Below, in pieces: positions 1 to 13,400 of a stretch of DNA of 64,000 bases. Numbering within the stretch: position 1 is the stretch's first letter; the number at the start of each line of letters is the position of its first letter. The notes beneath the pieces are model-generated. The model ran no database searches, was not told the origin of the DNA, and saw only the letters and a program-made list of their open reading frames with translations. A program made the translations under genes and the position numbers. Source of the stretch: Amoebophrya sp. A120. Taxonomy: Eukaryota; Sar; Dinophyceae; Syndiniales; Amoebophryaceae. The DNA is taken from positions 3,269,498-3,333,497 of the forward strand of contig CAJINV010000008.1 in the NCBI GenBank assembly GCA_905178155.1, written 5' to 3'.

Positions 1-310
1 AAAACCGTTCTGCCGCTCGTGTGCCGTGCGAATCAGAAGAAAGCTCTTGCGTGGAGGTGCTAGTGCCCGCGCCGCGGCCCGGGGTGGAAGCTACACGACT
101 GGCGGAAGTAGTTTCTTGGTGGTGCTGCTCCTCCCCAAGCGGAAATGAATCATCTGGAGCTAACGGCGGAGATATTGCGTTCCGGTTGTGCTGACCATCG
201 TTTTTATTTCTCGCGAACGACGACGCTTCGGATCCAGAATCATACTCCTCCTCAGGATCAGATTCAGGGGTCCTCGAAAATGAAGACCCTTTGCTCTCGC
301 CCTGACCCAT
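1..310 (-). CDS. 5' part of an unknown acidic Ser-rich protein, possibly N-myristoylated
   Basis: Reading leftward from an ATG at 310 the frame stays open to the window edge (103 codons), so the gene continues outside. The protein starts MGQGESKGSS, which fits the N-myristoylation pattern (Gly2, Ser6), and goes on with Glu/Asp/Ser-rich, Gln/His-rich and Thr/Ser-rich stretches typical of the low-complexity proteins in this window. No domain is recognisable. A second minus-strand frame, open from about 480 to 160, also looks protein-like, so the true 5' structure may include an upstream exon and a different start. Coding status is likely; start and function are uncertain. Confidence 0.5.
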   Translation of the reverse strand, partial: MGQGESKGSSFSRTPESDPEEEYDSGSEASSFARNKNDGQHNRNAISPPLAPDDSFPLGEEQHHQETTSASRVASTPGRGAGTSTSTQELSSDSHGTRAAERF

Positions 311-480
311 GATATTGGCGACGACTCCACCGCCCGTCCTGGCAGTGCCAATGGCTCCTTGTTCCAAACGCGGGGAAAGATAGCAGGGACGGGAGATTCC
401 GCCTCGTCTCGTCCACCCAGCAGGTTCTTTTTAGCGCTGCCCCATGTGCTGGAAAAATTCGGAAAATCAACCGAGGTTCC

Positions 481-1720
481 GCAAAAATACTTGAGCCATG
501 TCGTGTCCGTGTGAAAGAATAGCTCCTTTCATTTCTTTTTTACCGTGTATCCTTACGGCCCTTGCCGGAGCCGGGGGCACTTCATCTCGTCACCTGTGAC
601 CTTGCACAAGAAACGCTTTCTTGTGTATGACAGGCACACTAAAAGGGAGTGCCACGTGCGCTAGCTGGTGAGTGTCTCGCTCCTGCCACCTCGCGGGAAA
701 AAAGGCAATCCAAAAACCCCCCCGTCGGGTTTTGAAGATAATGATAACATCCGGAGGACGGGAGGCCATAGTGGAAACGCACATCATAGCAACAGCCACA
801 CACTTTTATTGTTTACAGGCACCCCCAGTCCCCATGCACGGTAAAAATTTAGCGCGACTTTACTTGTTCCTCTACTAAACTTGTACTTCTAGTACCTAAC
901 GATGCTCACGTGGAACATTATTGATCTTGTACCAAAACCTACGAGGGAACATCGATGATGACTGTCTAAATTGCGTGCATCGCTGCAAAGGGAAACCGCG
1001 GTTCCACACGGGAAACCTCCTGAAAATGAAACATGAGAAAATGATCATGGATGGTGCTAGCGCAAGTGTGAGTGCTTCTATATGCATGTAATATCGATCG
1101 CCGAGCGTGCATGTAAGCACCGACTGCGGGGGGGGGGCAAGCATGGATGTATCCAAGAGAAAAACTGCTGCTAATAAGAAGAAAGAACTGCGTACCAGAT
1201 GAGCGCTACGGATAGGATCAGTTCTAGCATCTTTGCGTGCAGCCAGCCGAGCAAGGCAGTACAAAACGGATGATCTTCCTTCCACCTCTGTCTTCGTGTC
1301 ACGTCTTGGTCTTCTACGCACTTCAAATAAAGAACGAACAACGATCGAGGCCTCATCTTGGTTCTCTGCAATAAGTACAAATTCAAATGACGGCTTGCCA
1401 CGACAGCCGCGACGCCAAAGGCAAGAGGTGTATTCTTATTTCTTCCTTTTCTTCCTAATAGTCAAAGAAACTCGTCGTTTTTCGTCGCACGGCATTTCGT
1501 CGCTATGCCGTACACCAACTTTTTGTCAATAACTTTTTTCCTCTTGTGGTGTGGTGAGAGAGAATCTCATGCCTTTTACAGAATTGATGCAGGAGCAAAG
1601 AAGAGCTTCTTGCTCATTCTTTATGAGAGTTCTTCATCAGTAAAACCTCTGCCTGCTAGATGTTAACACGATGGTGTTGCAGATAATTTTTTGTGAAAAC
1701 TCCAAACCCTACTTGTACTT
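481..1720. other. No supported gene
   Basis: Only short overlapping frames without protein-like character are visible on either strand. A G-run lies near 1128. I see no inverted-repeat element and no RNA gene. Confidence 0.4.
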
Positions 1721-1729
1721 ACCACAACA

Positions 1730-2410
1730 CCTCCCGACGCCTATAATCACCACACTCCGAAAATGCCCTGATCGACCCATTGCTACTTCTTGGCACGACA
1801 ACTACGTTGATCTTTATACTAGACGTGGGGTCGTCGCTTAAGGAAGCGAGCCGGAGTCTACCGTTGATTCCCAAACAGTAACTGAAAGATACCATGCCGC
1901 CCGCAGCCAACGAAAGCGGAGCTTAAAAAATCCGATTCAGCTCTTTCAATCGCATGTGGAAGTGAGGTTAATTTTGCTCGTGCGCTCCTTCCAGATGAAG
2001 AAAAACGCAAAAAAGAGCGACCTACGGAGCATGCGAGGAGAATGAAGAAAATCTCGTCGGCACTTCCACATCGGCGGTGGCGGTCCACAACTGGACCAGC
2101 CTAGTACTTCATTTCTGCAGAGAATTGAAGATGCTACAAAAAGTATTCGCAGTGACAATGAAGCCATGGCCCACTTCAGTTTCCAACTGGAGGAGACCAC
2201 CAGTCCATTCTTCTTCCGACAAGAATAATGATGACGCTGGCAGGAGTGTGCCCTTTGGCGGACTGCTGTGATGTGCTACTCCCTCCTCCAGCCCGAGGAC
2301 GAAACCAATCGCAAATAATATCGCTACTGCTTTTCTCATCTTCTGCGAGAAAACGTTGCCCAAAAATCGAAATCCGCCACGAGACCGTGCTTGCCACTGC
2401 GTAGCCACGG
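1730..2410. other. Probable coding region, strand unresolved
   Basis: Plus-strand frames at about 1905-2085 (containing ALLPDEEKRKKERPTEHARR) and 2045-2245 (containing RIEDATKSIRSDNEAMAHF) look like coiled-coil exons, but they lie in different frames with no clear intron between. On the minus strand an ATG at 2339 opens a frame beginning MRKAVAILFAIGFVLG, a good signal-peptide shape, ending at 2109. One of the two is presumably real. I cannot decide which without transcript data. Confidence 0.3.
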
Positions 2411-4422
2411 CCCGCTACAGATTCTGTACTGATATATAAGAGTATTTTATCTTTTCCTTTCGACCACGTTTTTCCCTTTGAATCTATTCCATAAAAAGCT
2501 GTGCCTGTTCTGCCTGATAAGGAAAAAATTACCGTCGTCAGAGCTGGAGCAAATACCCACCAGGGCCGCGGAGTTCTTGTGTAGCAGTGACAACAGGGCT
2601 GGACTTATCATCTACATATTTTAGGCGATTGCGATTTTCTTCTTGTGTTTGGGCATAAACTTGCGGCACCTGCTCTCCTGGCTAGCTTGAGAGAGCAAGA
2701 AGTTAACAGTATTTCACATGTCATTGCGCACTAGTGCAGTGGTCACTAGATTTTATTGTTACAACAAGCAGCCATGTCGAGTGACCACGGCGTAGTTCAT
2801 TTCCATTTGTTCAAGAATAGCGCACAGACGCACATTGTAGTCATGAGGCACGCCAACCTATGTATAAAATTTTGCTGCTGAGTAGTGTAGTCGTGCCACA
2901 CCCGCATGTCGCTAAACACTAACACACTGCTGGTTAATACAAATCTTTTATTTTGCGATTAAAGGGTAGAGATTCTATGCTGTCTTCGACTAGAAAAAGG
3001 GCCACCGCGACCGCCTCATCCGGTGGCCGCATATGTCACTAAGAAGCGTGCCATGCGTGCATTTACGATATATTGCTTTGGTCGTGCATTTACGATGTAA
3101 TAACTTGATCCTTGTCGTCATCACGTGACAAGATGAAAGATAGATTCGCTTATGGTTATGCGGTTGCGGGAACGAATTATAGCTAATGCGAAATAATCTT
3201 GAGTCTTAGTGTCAGTACGCATTTCACCTCCGAATTTCGTTCAACAATCCGGCCGGCTTAGCACTCCTGTTGAAGTACTAATCCGACCAGACATTTACTA
3301 TCAGTGGCAAAGTGTGTCATACACGACCCCGAACCAGTCTGTCGTGAACGTGGAAGATGAATACGAGCGTAAGTAGCAGCTTTACGACCTCTCGTTACCT
3401 AGTGACTTAGACTTTTTCACAAAGCCCTACTAACATCACTAGTATCCAAATAGAAAACAAAGAAACCTTACAGTGCTGCGAAGCAACTTTCCCCTAGTGG
3501 AGAAAGAAAATTGCAGTGTCGCTCTTCAGACTAGACTTGTCGTGCATTTTTTTTGTGATGGAAATTGTTAGTGAGTCACCCTTGGTGCGTATCATTTTCA
3601 TTATGGAGAAAGGAATAGATACACCGCTGCAGTGTTGCAGACGCAGCGATTTCACTTTTTTCGAGCTATAGTTGTCTCGGCCTTTCTTTATATCGTTAGT
3701 ATATCAGCTCTGTATTTCGGTTCTTCCTTATCATTATCTGTTGTATGAATCCAATTGCATTTTTTGTCTTGCCCAATCTCGGGGAGAAAAGCGCCATATC
3801 AAAATGTAAATTACATGAAAAATCATCTTCTAGTCAGCTCTTTTAAATGCCGTTGTTTCCTTTCGTTGCAAGAATTATTTTTTTGCGCATTGTTCTTTGC
3901 CGGCTATCTCTAGATACAATATCCTCTCTTTTATCAGGATAGTTACTGCCACCGTCAACGACGCAGACGTTGCGTCTTCTGAGTAAGTAAATAGCCTGGA
4001 AAATCCAGTCTGCAGCTGACAGAGACAGAAGAAAGTTTTTCTATCTGAGCTATAGCTTGCGCTTGGCCGTTGTTTCAGTCATAAAATCATTAATTCTTTT
4101 CGTTTTGCATCCACTTTGCATTTTTGCTAGCAAGCGGAATCGTCCTGCATCTCGTCATTTTTATTTGCCGTTCTTTGGTATACTTTCAGCTAGTAGATAA
4201 TTTTCATTTTGCATTGTCGAACTACTAGTACATCGCCATATGTCTCACAGCTATTGCAATGATCGGCCGATCGTCGCCTTAGAAAACGGAAAGATTACAC
4301 AACATGCAATATTAAACCCCTCTGTGAAATTCTCATCGTCTTTCGATCCGAAGTAAATGGTGAAAACCGGCCGCGATGGGTGTCCATCTTTATTCATTCA
4401 CCTCCCATAGTATGATACTGCC
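2411..4422. other. Intergenic, no gene seen
   Basis: AT-rich sequence with stops in all frames. No ORF of 60 codons, no terminal inverted repeat and no RNA gene could be recognised. It lies downstream of the stop codon of the large minus-strand gene and probably contains its 3' UTR and the intergenic region. Confidence 0.5.
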
Positions 4423-7400
4423 TCACATCGTCCCGCAGGGCGGCAGCTCAGTCGGGTGCGGTCTGTAGTAGCCCGGACCGAATTCTCCACGGTACGGCCG
4501 GCCATGCGCGTCCACATCTTCTGCCTTGGGAACGCTATAATCGTCGGCCTCGCGGCTTTCGGTTTCACTGACGGCAGGAGGTGAAAATGAATTTCCTTTG
4601 CCGCGGGGGCACAGATCTTTTGACAACGACTTCACCGATGCCCCGCTGTTGCTGCTTCCGCCAAAACTGCTCTCTAGGCTTCTGCTACTGATCGTGCTGT
4701 CAGCTTCTGAATACAGGTCATCCTCATCGACGTCGTCGTCGTCGCCCGGCGCACTGGCACTGCCGCGGTCCTCCTCGGGTGGTCCGGGGCTCGTGTTGCG
4801 ACTGAAAATGCCGCAAAAATGGGGCGGGTGCGATGACCCGTCAAGATCTTGCGGCTCACCAGCACCATCTGCAGGCGGACGTAGTGATTTCTGTTCCGCC
4901 TCGTCCTCTGCAGAGTAGGCGTGCGGCACCGTGTGCCGCGGCGGGTTCATCTTGCAACCTCCCACCCTTTCCTGGGCGGAGTCGTTGCTTTTATGGAAAA
5001 GCATGTGCGCTCTTCCGTCATCACACGTGAAAAAATCCTCGAAAGATTTCTCTTCTCCGAAGCCATCGCCTGTCATTTTCGGGTTGTCGGCACCCCCGCA
5101 GCCACATCCACACAGGGTTTTATTTAATAGCGGTGTACTTGTTCCACTTCGTGGAGACGCAGAGCTGTCATCGTGTTCCCTTCCTCCTTATCCCAGAGAA
5201 AAAAGCTGGCAGGGCATATTTGTAAGAGCGGGGTAACAAACCTCCCATAAGAAGTTACCGGCTAACTTCTCATCCACCCGGCCGGGTGGATGAGAAGTTA
5301 GCCTCAGCGAGCCCGTCCGCGGTTGCTACCCCTTTCCCCGTCCGGCTCGCGCCCGTCCGTCGTTCCCATTCCCAGATCTGAAGCCATTTGGAAAAAAGTG
5401 CTATCAAAAAGCCTTGCGCTCTGATCCTTTTCGGGCGTGCACTCCCTTCAGGTTCTATAGCTTCGGCAGTGCTGAGAGCGCTCCGGCCCTAAACCTCAAG
5501 ACGGATGTCAAGAGGTCTACGCACGTATGCGCGCGAGTAGTTGGCTGCGAGTTAAACCTATGCACTTTCCCCCCTGGTTACTTCGTGTTGGTTGGTTTGG
5601 TTGCGAGTTAAACCAGACTCGCAAGGGGGGAAAATGCATATCAACCAAACCAACCAACACGAAGGAACCAGGGGGGGAAAATGCATATCAAGCAAATGCT
5701 ACTTACTTTTACATGCATGCTAGAGACTCTAGGAGTAGAAATGCGTAGCAAATGCTACTTCCTTGGAGAGATATCGCGAATTACAACTTTTGCGCGCATA
5801 TATTAAAGTGCTCAATTCCTTTTACATGTGCTCACCCCCCCCCCCCTCCAGCCGAGATCTGGGAATGGGAACGACGGACGGGCGCGGCGAGCCCGACGGG
5901 GAAGCCGGTAGCAACCGCGGACGGGCTCGCTGAGGCTAACTTCTCATCCACCCGGCCGGGTGGATGAGAAGTTAGCCGGTAACTTCTTATGGCAGGTTTG
6001 TTACCCCGCTCTAATGCAAAAATAAATACACAGAAAAATTTGTCATGGGTGGCCCCATAGCATGCTGTTTTGGATATGCAATACAGATTTTTTTGTGTAT
6101 TTATTTTCGCATTACAAATATGCCCTGCCAGCTTTTTTCTGTGTGATACTCCTCCAGCACCACTTTCATTTTCAGCTTCAACTTTTTCGTCCTCGCGGAT
6201 CATTTTTTCTATGCCGGGATGCATTCCCTCGCCCCGCCTGGCCGCCCGGGCCGTGTGCCACTCCTCATCCGTCAAGAAGCGCGCCAGTTCGGCCTCGCTC
6301 AGCGGCGCGAGATGCGCGAGCGGGGGAGGAAGAGGGGACAGCTGCCGTACCAGAGCCGGACTGTTGCAGCACGTGCAGGAATCTTGTTGTACCTGTGACG
6401 CTTCACCATCTTCACATGGTCCGCCTACAACTTCTAGGCCACTTCCACTATTGTTCCCTAGTTGTACTACCCTTTGTTGAAATTTCTTGCCACAGACCGG
6501 GCAAAAATGCTCCAGAGTCTCCTCGTCCTCGACCACGGTCTCAGGCAGGCTGTCCGCAGAATCAGACCGCTTGTCACGCAGGCCGCTAGTAGAGATCATG
6601 CCAGAGCTCTTCGTCTGTCCGTGGTCTTCTGCCTGCGAGGTCACCGAGGAGGAAGAACTGCTAGGACCGGAGGTGGACGATGACCCGCCGCTGGACTTCC
6701 GTTCCACCTCCATTTCGACGTCGCGCCCTATCGTCCCGCCACCGGACAACTTCTCGTGTGCTTCTGCGTCCTCCTCGTCCGAAGCGTGTTCCTTTTGTCC
6801 CTCGAGTACTATTGGCAGTCTCTCGTCACACAAAGACTGCTTCAATTGCCGATTGTAGTGGTTCAGCAACACCGCCTGCGTCTCCTTCGTGATGTTTTTA
6901 AACCCGTGCTTCCCGCTATCGTGTGTAAAACCATATTTTAATCCATTTTCCCAAAGTCAAGAACAAAAAGTTGGAATTTCTGCATTAGCCAAGTTCAGAA
7001 GTTTCGGCACTCCTCATGAATGACAAGTGATCCTCGTCTGGGCACATATTGTAGTACTGGTTAGGTAGTGCAGTAGCATCGCAAAAATAAAGCTGGCGCC
7101 TTATCCTGTTTTACGCAGCAATTCGATTGGTTCCAAATGCCATCAAAAGACCATATACAACATGATAAACTCGCCGCTAGGCGTCGTCGGCATGTGTTTC
7201 TGTATGACCAAAAAAGTGGGATCAGCATGAATACGTCTACGTTTTTACACCGGACGATACCTACCCAGCAGCGCCTTCGCTCGCGCCCGGGTTGTGCTCG
7301 GACACGACGCACGCGGAAGTACCATATTGGCATCATCATGCTCGACCGCGTTCTTGAGGGCTTTCTGGCGTTCTCTTTGCGTGGTGAACTGGTTCCACCG

Positions 7401-10400
7401 CTTCGCCGCTATGGTGCACGAGTTGAACAACTGCCGCAGCCGCGGGTGCACACCACCAGCTGGCGGCTGCGGAGTTGTAGCACGTCTATTTCGCGCTGTC
7501 GGTGAGGAAGAGGTGGACGGCGACGCGCCCCCCGGGGACGAGAAATCTACTTTCTGTTCGGGACTACTACTAGCCGCTTCGTCTACTACAACTTCTGCAT
7601 CCGCAAAGTAGTTCAGCTTTTGATTCTGCTCCTCGACCGCTTGCACCGAGGGAACTTTATACATTACATGGTTCAGATTTTGCCGCAGATTTCCCGACGT
7701 CGGCAGGACCCCTGCTCCCCCGCGGCCACCTGTGCTCGTACCTCCCGCGGGAGGCGGCGCACCGGTGCCTGTGGAAGAAGCGGCCCAACAACCCTGCTGA
7801 CGGCATGCATTCTTACCTCTGGTGTCTTCTTGGTCATGGTGATGTATCCAACCGCTTATTCCGCTGCTGCCACCGCAGCTGCGAACTACTTGTTCCATAC
7901 CTTGTCCCGCATGAGATGGACTCGTCTCGCTGGGGATTTCGGATAGGCGATTCAGCTCCTGGGCGAACCGCCTTGCGCGCGGGTAGGGGCACACGACCAT
8001 CCGCTGAGGTTCTAGTTCCAAAACTCCGAATCGTTGACTTAGTGCCCGTTCATTCATACATTCAACCTGGTCTCGGTCATCTTCAGTGCGGTCAAACAGG
8101 TCAAACCGACTATGATCCTGAACTTGATCTCCTACTTCTTCGCCCCCCTCACCAGCATGTTCGCCGGCGAAAGCCGATGATGCATCGCCATTTTCGCCAC
8201 CAGCCGCACGGCAAAATGATTCGCGCTCACTGTTGTGCCCGGCGACGTTGTGGTGAACGTGATCGTGAACCCCGACCGGATGATTATAGACAGCTCCTTC
8301 TCGCGGCCTACTGCAAGAACTGCCAGAAGATCTACTTGCGCCGCCGGCCACACAACGACCCGGTGTAAGAACGTCGAGAGATGCGCTGGGTACTACGCCG
8401 AGCGAGAGGTTGCCAAAAAACCACCGCAGGTTTTCCTGTTCATCCGGCTGCTCGATCAGCATCTCGTCGTTCTCGACCTTGTTCGGGTCCACCCGTACGC
8501 CGTTTGATGCCGCGGGACCCCCGCAGTGGCCGCCCATCAAAAAAGGCAGCTGGTCTCCGCAGTCGGAACTTGCAAACACAATCCCAGAATAGCAGCCGCC
8601 CACCGGGTCGTCCACGGGCGGCGAAATGGCGCGTCGGAGCGGAATGTCGGGCAGATTCACGAACGCAGCGATAGCGTCGTCGCTTATCGCCGTCGACGTA
8701 AGCCGTGCACCCGCGGTGTTGAATTTTTGGCCACGCTCAGATGAATTCATCCAACCTACTGCTGTCTGACAAGAACCCCTTGCAGCAGCTGAGCTCGCGC
8801 CCACGCCTTCCTCGGAACTAAACTCATCGAAGTCCGCATGCTGCAAACCGCCATCGTTTGGAAATTGCCTCTGTCTACAGTTAAATCCTTGATGTTGCGG
8901 CTGCATGTCTTGTTGTACTTCTTGCCCGGACATCGCAAGCGGCGAAGTTTGCGTAGTTGTCCCGTGCCGTTGCTGAAATAAGTAAGAGCTCGACAAGAAC
9001 CCTTCCTCCACAACTTCAGGGATCGCTGTTGATCTCTGCTTGCGTTCCCTTGTCTTGAATTCATCACGACCCTTTGCTCGTGACCTTCCTGCGTCCGCAC
9101 TTTTTGACCTCGGAGCGGGCGACGCGCTGGATCCTTTTGCTTTCGATTTTTTTGTCTTCTTGTTCCCGATCATGCTGGAACTGCCTGCACCGGCATCCTT
9201 TGTGTTCCTGCTCTCTTGATCATGTCGAGAACCGGTAGATGCCCCCGCCCCGCGCAGCAACGCGTGCTGAATTTCCCGCTGGATTTCAAACTGCAGGCTC
9301 GCAGTACTCGCCATTGCCCAACAGGCGGTCCCGCACTGCTGAAACGGCGCCAGTATTGGTTGCGGACCTGACCTCGAGCCGGAAGAGCCTCCACCTCCGC
9401 CGCAAGTTGAATGATGACCACCCCCCGCCGCCACGCCGTGTTGAAAGGCGTGGTGCCCGAAACTCTCGTGCAGCTGAATCAGTTCGTGTCGCTGCTCCTC
9501 TTCTTCCACTTCCTCCAGCCGCAGTCCCACATGAATTTGCGCATCCTCCCCGTTCCGCCTAGAAAAATCGCCGAGCCGCTTCAGCTCGATGGCCTTCAGA
9601 TGGCGTTCTTGAGGCACGACCAGTGGCGGGAGAGGCTGTAGTTGTACTACCTCTTGTGCTCCTCCTGCAGCTGCTGCTCCCGCAGGTAAGACACACGCGG
9701 GTTGTTCCTCCGCCGCAACGTCTCTACCAGTCTGCATTGGACCGGTGACTGCAGCATTTTCATCGGAATTAGCAGGAGATTCTGTTATGGTGTGTCAAAT
9801 GGTTTCCATTCAATCCATCTCCTGTTTCAAGAAGATGCACCTACGCATCTCGATCTTTTTGTATAGGCCGGCGCCTAAAAGCCATTTATTGGTTGGTTGA
9901 GAAAGACACATCCTCAGCAACAAGAAAAACACCAAAAGCTGATCACGAAAATTCACCTGCGGTAACAAATTTATCATTAGTACCCAAAGCAGGGACGCAG
10001 CGGGCATCGCTGGTGCGTTCTGCTGTGGCGGCTGTTGCGTCAGCATCTTCCTGCTCTCGTCCACCACCCGCAGCAGATGATCTCCCATCATGGCCGTCCG
10101 CCTGCACGCCCGGAAAAATGATATCTTCGTCCAACAAGTTAAAATGCTCCCAACCCCGACTGCTTTTCCGCTGCAGGAGTGGTTGGCCAAGCAGCGGCTC
10201 GTGAGCTTCCACTGGTGACGATGTTCTTCTTGTAGCGGGAACGAACGACATGTCCGGCGGGGGGGCGACCGCCGGTTCTGGTGTTTCTGCTCCACCTGCC
10301 GGGAACAAGTTGCTCCGCTCGACAGGTCTCGTTACCTCGTCCATAGAAGTTGACGTCCTATCAACTTTCTCTACCACCGTTTCGTACCAGGTAATTGCCG

Positions 10401-13400
10401 GGCTGCACATGAACAAAACCGGGGGATTTTCCCCGTACTCGAACTCCTGATCCTCTACTTCTGCGGTCGCAAAAGAACCCGCAAAAGCCGCCCCGGTAGG
10501 ATGTGCCACTTGATCGTGGAAAGCGTGCCCGTCCTCTTGCTGCGCTCCTCCAGGCTGGTGATCATGGCCTAGCTGCTCTCCTGAAAAGAACGTCTCCTTT
10601 TGTTCATCTCTTGCCATATCTTTAACTTTCGGGTTCCGTTTCCGCAACTCATTCGCGAACCACTCCAAGTGCTCCCGCCGCTCCAGTCGCTGCACAATCT
10701 GCATCTGCGCCAGGCTGTCCAGCGGCATCCGCCCCTTGCGCACCCGCTCGAACAGGTCCGGGATCACGGGGGGCAGGAAAACGTCCGCATGCGCGTCCCA
10801 GTGCGCGGCCAGAACCATGAGTGCCTTCATCAGTTTGAATTGGTCGTTCACAGACTCGAGCTGGTGAATGGTGAACGGCTGGGACTTGGTGGAACCGGCT
10901 CGTGTAGTTCTTCTCGACCCTGGCTCATTACACGCTCTGGAAGCGGGCGCCGCAAGCGCAACAGCTAGTACACGACCCGGGGCAACTTCTGCTTCGTCCT
11001 TCAGGTGCACCGTCGGGAGGGAAAGCATTGCTTTCCAGTTGTCCTGCACGGCCTGGTGCAGAAAACGGAAGGTCTTCTTCTCGAGGAGGAGCCGCACGTA
11101 GAGAAATGCAAAGGGCGAGTCGTGGAGCAGGTGGACAAGCTCGCTGACAGGAACAGGAATTGGTGGCGCTCGAAGGAATTTCTTATTCATCTTGTTCATG
11201 ATGAATTCATTCTGCTGATGATTTGATGAAGGATTTTGTTCCGACCATCGTTGCTTTTCGCGTTCAACATCTTGCACCTGCTGCTCTTGGCCCCCGTGGT
11301 CCTCGCGGCGCCGGCTTTGCCGCTCGAGCTGAACGTGCTGCTTCGCCAAGTCGGCCAGGCTATCCGTGCTGCTCGAGGAGCTGGAACTTCGCGACATGCC
11401 GCCTGGTGCCCCCAGCACGCGCTTGGATTTCTTCAATAAACTAGAGGAAGTGGCGGCACGAGGAGGACTGCCTCCTGCGACGAGAGCCGCCTCACCAGCA
11501 GAAGGAGCAGTTTGTACAAGTCCTTGCGAGGAGGGGGCCGTGGAGGACATATTGAACTCTCCTTCCTCTTGCGGCGACCCCGTTGATGGAGCCGTTCCCT
11601 TTTTGACAGGAACTCCTGTGCCTGTTGCACTCCTGTGAACAAGATCATGGTCGCCAACAACGACAGAGATCGTGTCGGGAAACATGAACGGCCTGATCAG
11701 GAACCGAAACAAATTCCTCGTGCCACTCTGGTGCTTTTTACTTCGGTTGCTCAGTGTTCCCGCTCGCATGTGACGGATGGAATGATCGTCCTCCGCGTAA
11801 CCCGTGGTCTTCCAATTTCGCACTAATTCTGCTGCCAATATTTGGTCATAATACGCCGCGGGATGCTGGTCGGTCTTCCTCACGTGCGCCCGGGTGTACG
11901 TCGTGGGCGCCGCTCCCCCCTCGAAGGCCAGTGGGTCGTCGTGGTGCAGCTGCTGGTGCTCTACTTCAAAGGCGTTTTTAGGCAGACCATGACGAGATCC
12001 CTCACCATGATGTTCTTGTGTAGTCAGTGAAAGAACATCCGCTCCTGCACCATCATGCTCCTCGTCCCTACTTACAGAAGTACTTTCCAGCGAACTAAAC
12101 TTCTTTTGCGAATAGTCGTGCAGGATATCCTGAAAGCAGTCCTCGCCGCAGAGGTCGACCAGCAGCAAAACGACTCGCAGCGCCGGTGACATCGGCAGGC
12201 CCTTCGCCACCCCTGATCTTCGCTGATGTTGTTCATCTTTGCCAAGACGTTGCAGTAATGCGCGGTCCTCGTGATCCTTCTCTAGAAGATGTACTTCGTC
12301 CCTTTCTGTACAACTGGAAGTACTGTCCTTGACCTGCTTAAACATTTCTTGGCTCTCACTCATCGCGATCACGAGCTCCATTTGTGGGCTCTGAAGTAGA
12401 TGATCCCTTGCGGCCTCGAGCTCCTCCCGAGCAGTAGGGGAGGTGCTACTGCTGCTAGAAGTTGTCCTTGCTGCAAGCAGAATTGCCTCGCTGAGAGGTA
12501 CAGGACCAAGAAGACCGCTAGAAGAAGATGAATTCGAAGTGGCCGGCAGGGGCGTAGTGTGGTCTACTTCTTGTGTAGTTTCGCCACGACAGGAGCCATC
12601 TGCTGCGGGTGCGCCCCCCGCCTCTTGTCCCGTTCTACAACTTCCGGAAGTAGAACTGCATGCAGTAGAAGATGAAGAGGCGGCGGAAGCTGCATTAAAA
12701 CTATTTCTACCGTTGCTGCCGTACCACAGAGCCCTCTCGACGTCGACCTGTGCGATTTGCTCGTCCCCGAAAAACGCCAGTAAGACTTCGGTGCACCACA
12801 GCTGCCGACTCATCTGCTTCGCCCGCTGCAGCTCGTGGCTTGTCATCCGGCCCAACCGACGAAACTCTTGCTCCTGTTCGGTGGATAAAAAAGCGTTTTT
12901 GTTCCTTCCCCCGAGGATCTTCTCAAATTCGTCCCCGTCGTTTTCCGGGGCCAGAGTTTTCAGGATGTAGCTGACCCACCGCTCCGCCCCGGCCTCGGTC
13001 TGGATAAACCGGAAATCTATCGGCGGTGGCTCTGGCGTCTCCTCGGGATGATTCTGCTGGTGCTTGCGGTCCAGCTGGTTCTGCACCTCTTGGGAAGCGG
13101 AAAGGGGGGCCGCGATGGGTATGGCGTGGTCCCGCCTCGACGCATCAGAGTCGTCTACTACTTGTTCTTCGACCGATGCATCTACTACTTGTATTTGTTC
13201 CCGCCCCGGGTTACCATTATTTTCCTCGCGCGAGTCGCTTGCGGATAATCCAAACATACTCTTCGACTTACCGTGTTCGTCCGGGTCCAGACCTGAACTC
13301 GAGGTTGTAGATTTTTCTTCGTCTTCCTTGGGTTTAGCTGTAGAACGACCACCGTGTTCCACTTCTACCTCCATGCCAGTAGGAGGTCCAGTTGTTTGCC

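Larger units (their letters stand above)
5226..6011. mobile_element. Foldback element nested inside the E-type introner
   Basis: Two long inverted arms (5226-5389 and 5855-6011, about 160 bp, nearly identical) are flanked by a 3-bp duplication TAA (5223-5225, 6012-6014). Each arm contains a perfect 44-bp palindrome. The centre (about 5563-5690) holds a further imperfect inverted repeat built on GTTGGTTGGTTTGG. No coding capacity is visible, so it would be non-autonomous. It lies entirely within an intron. Confidence 0.82.
5189..6148 (-). mobile_element. E-type introner, 960 bp, intron 3 of the large gene
   Basis: Inverted termini of about 37 bp (5189-5225 and 6112-6148; minus-strand start TATCACACAGAAAAAAGC) enclose the element. 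The 5-bp target duplication CTCCT sits at 5184-5188 and 6149-6153. Removing the element and one copy joins the exons in frame (Ala-Gly-Gly-Gly-Arg-Glu-His). Sliding the cut within the duplication never gives GT-AG. It is expanded by a second element inserted within it. Confidence 0.82.

Noticed and set aside
485-505. TGGCTCAAG on the minus strand, like the end of the dinoflagellate spliced leader
   Set aside because: Only nine bases match and the rest of the leader is missing; chance is likely.
5752-6589. Open frames across the nested introner as exon sequence
   Set aside because: They run through the inverted repeats; the element has target duplications and its removal restores the frame of the real exons.
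9239-9562. Plus-strand frames inside the large minus-strand gene (several between 7.1 and 13.9 kb)
   Set aside because: They are antisense shadows of the long minus exons and have no independent support.
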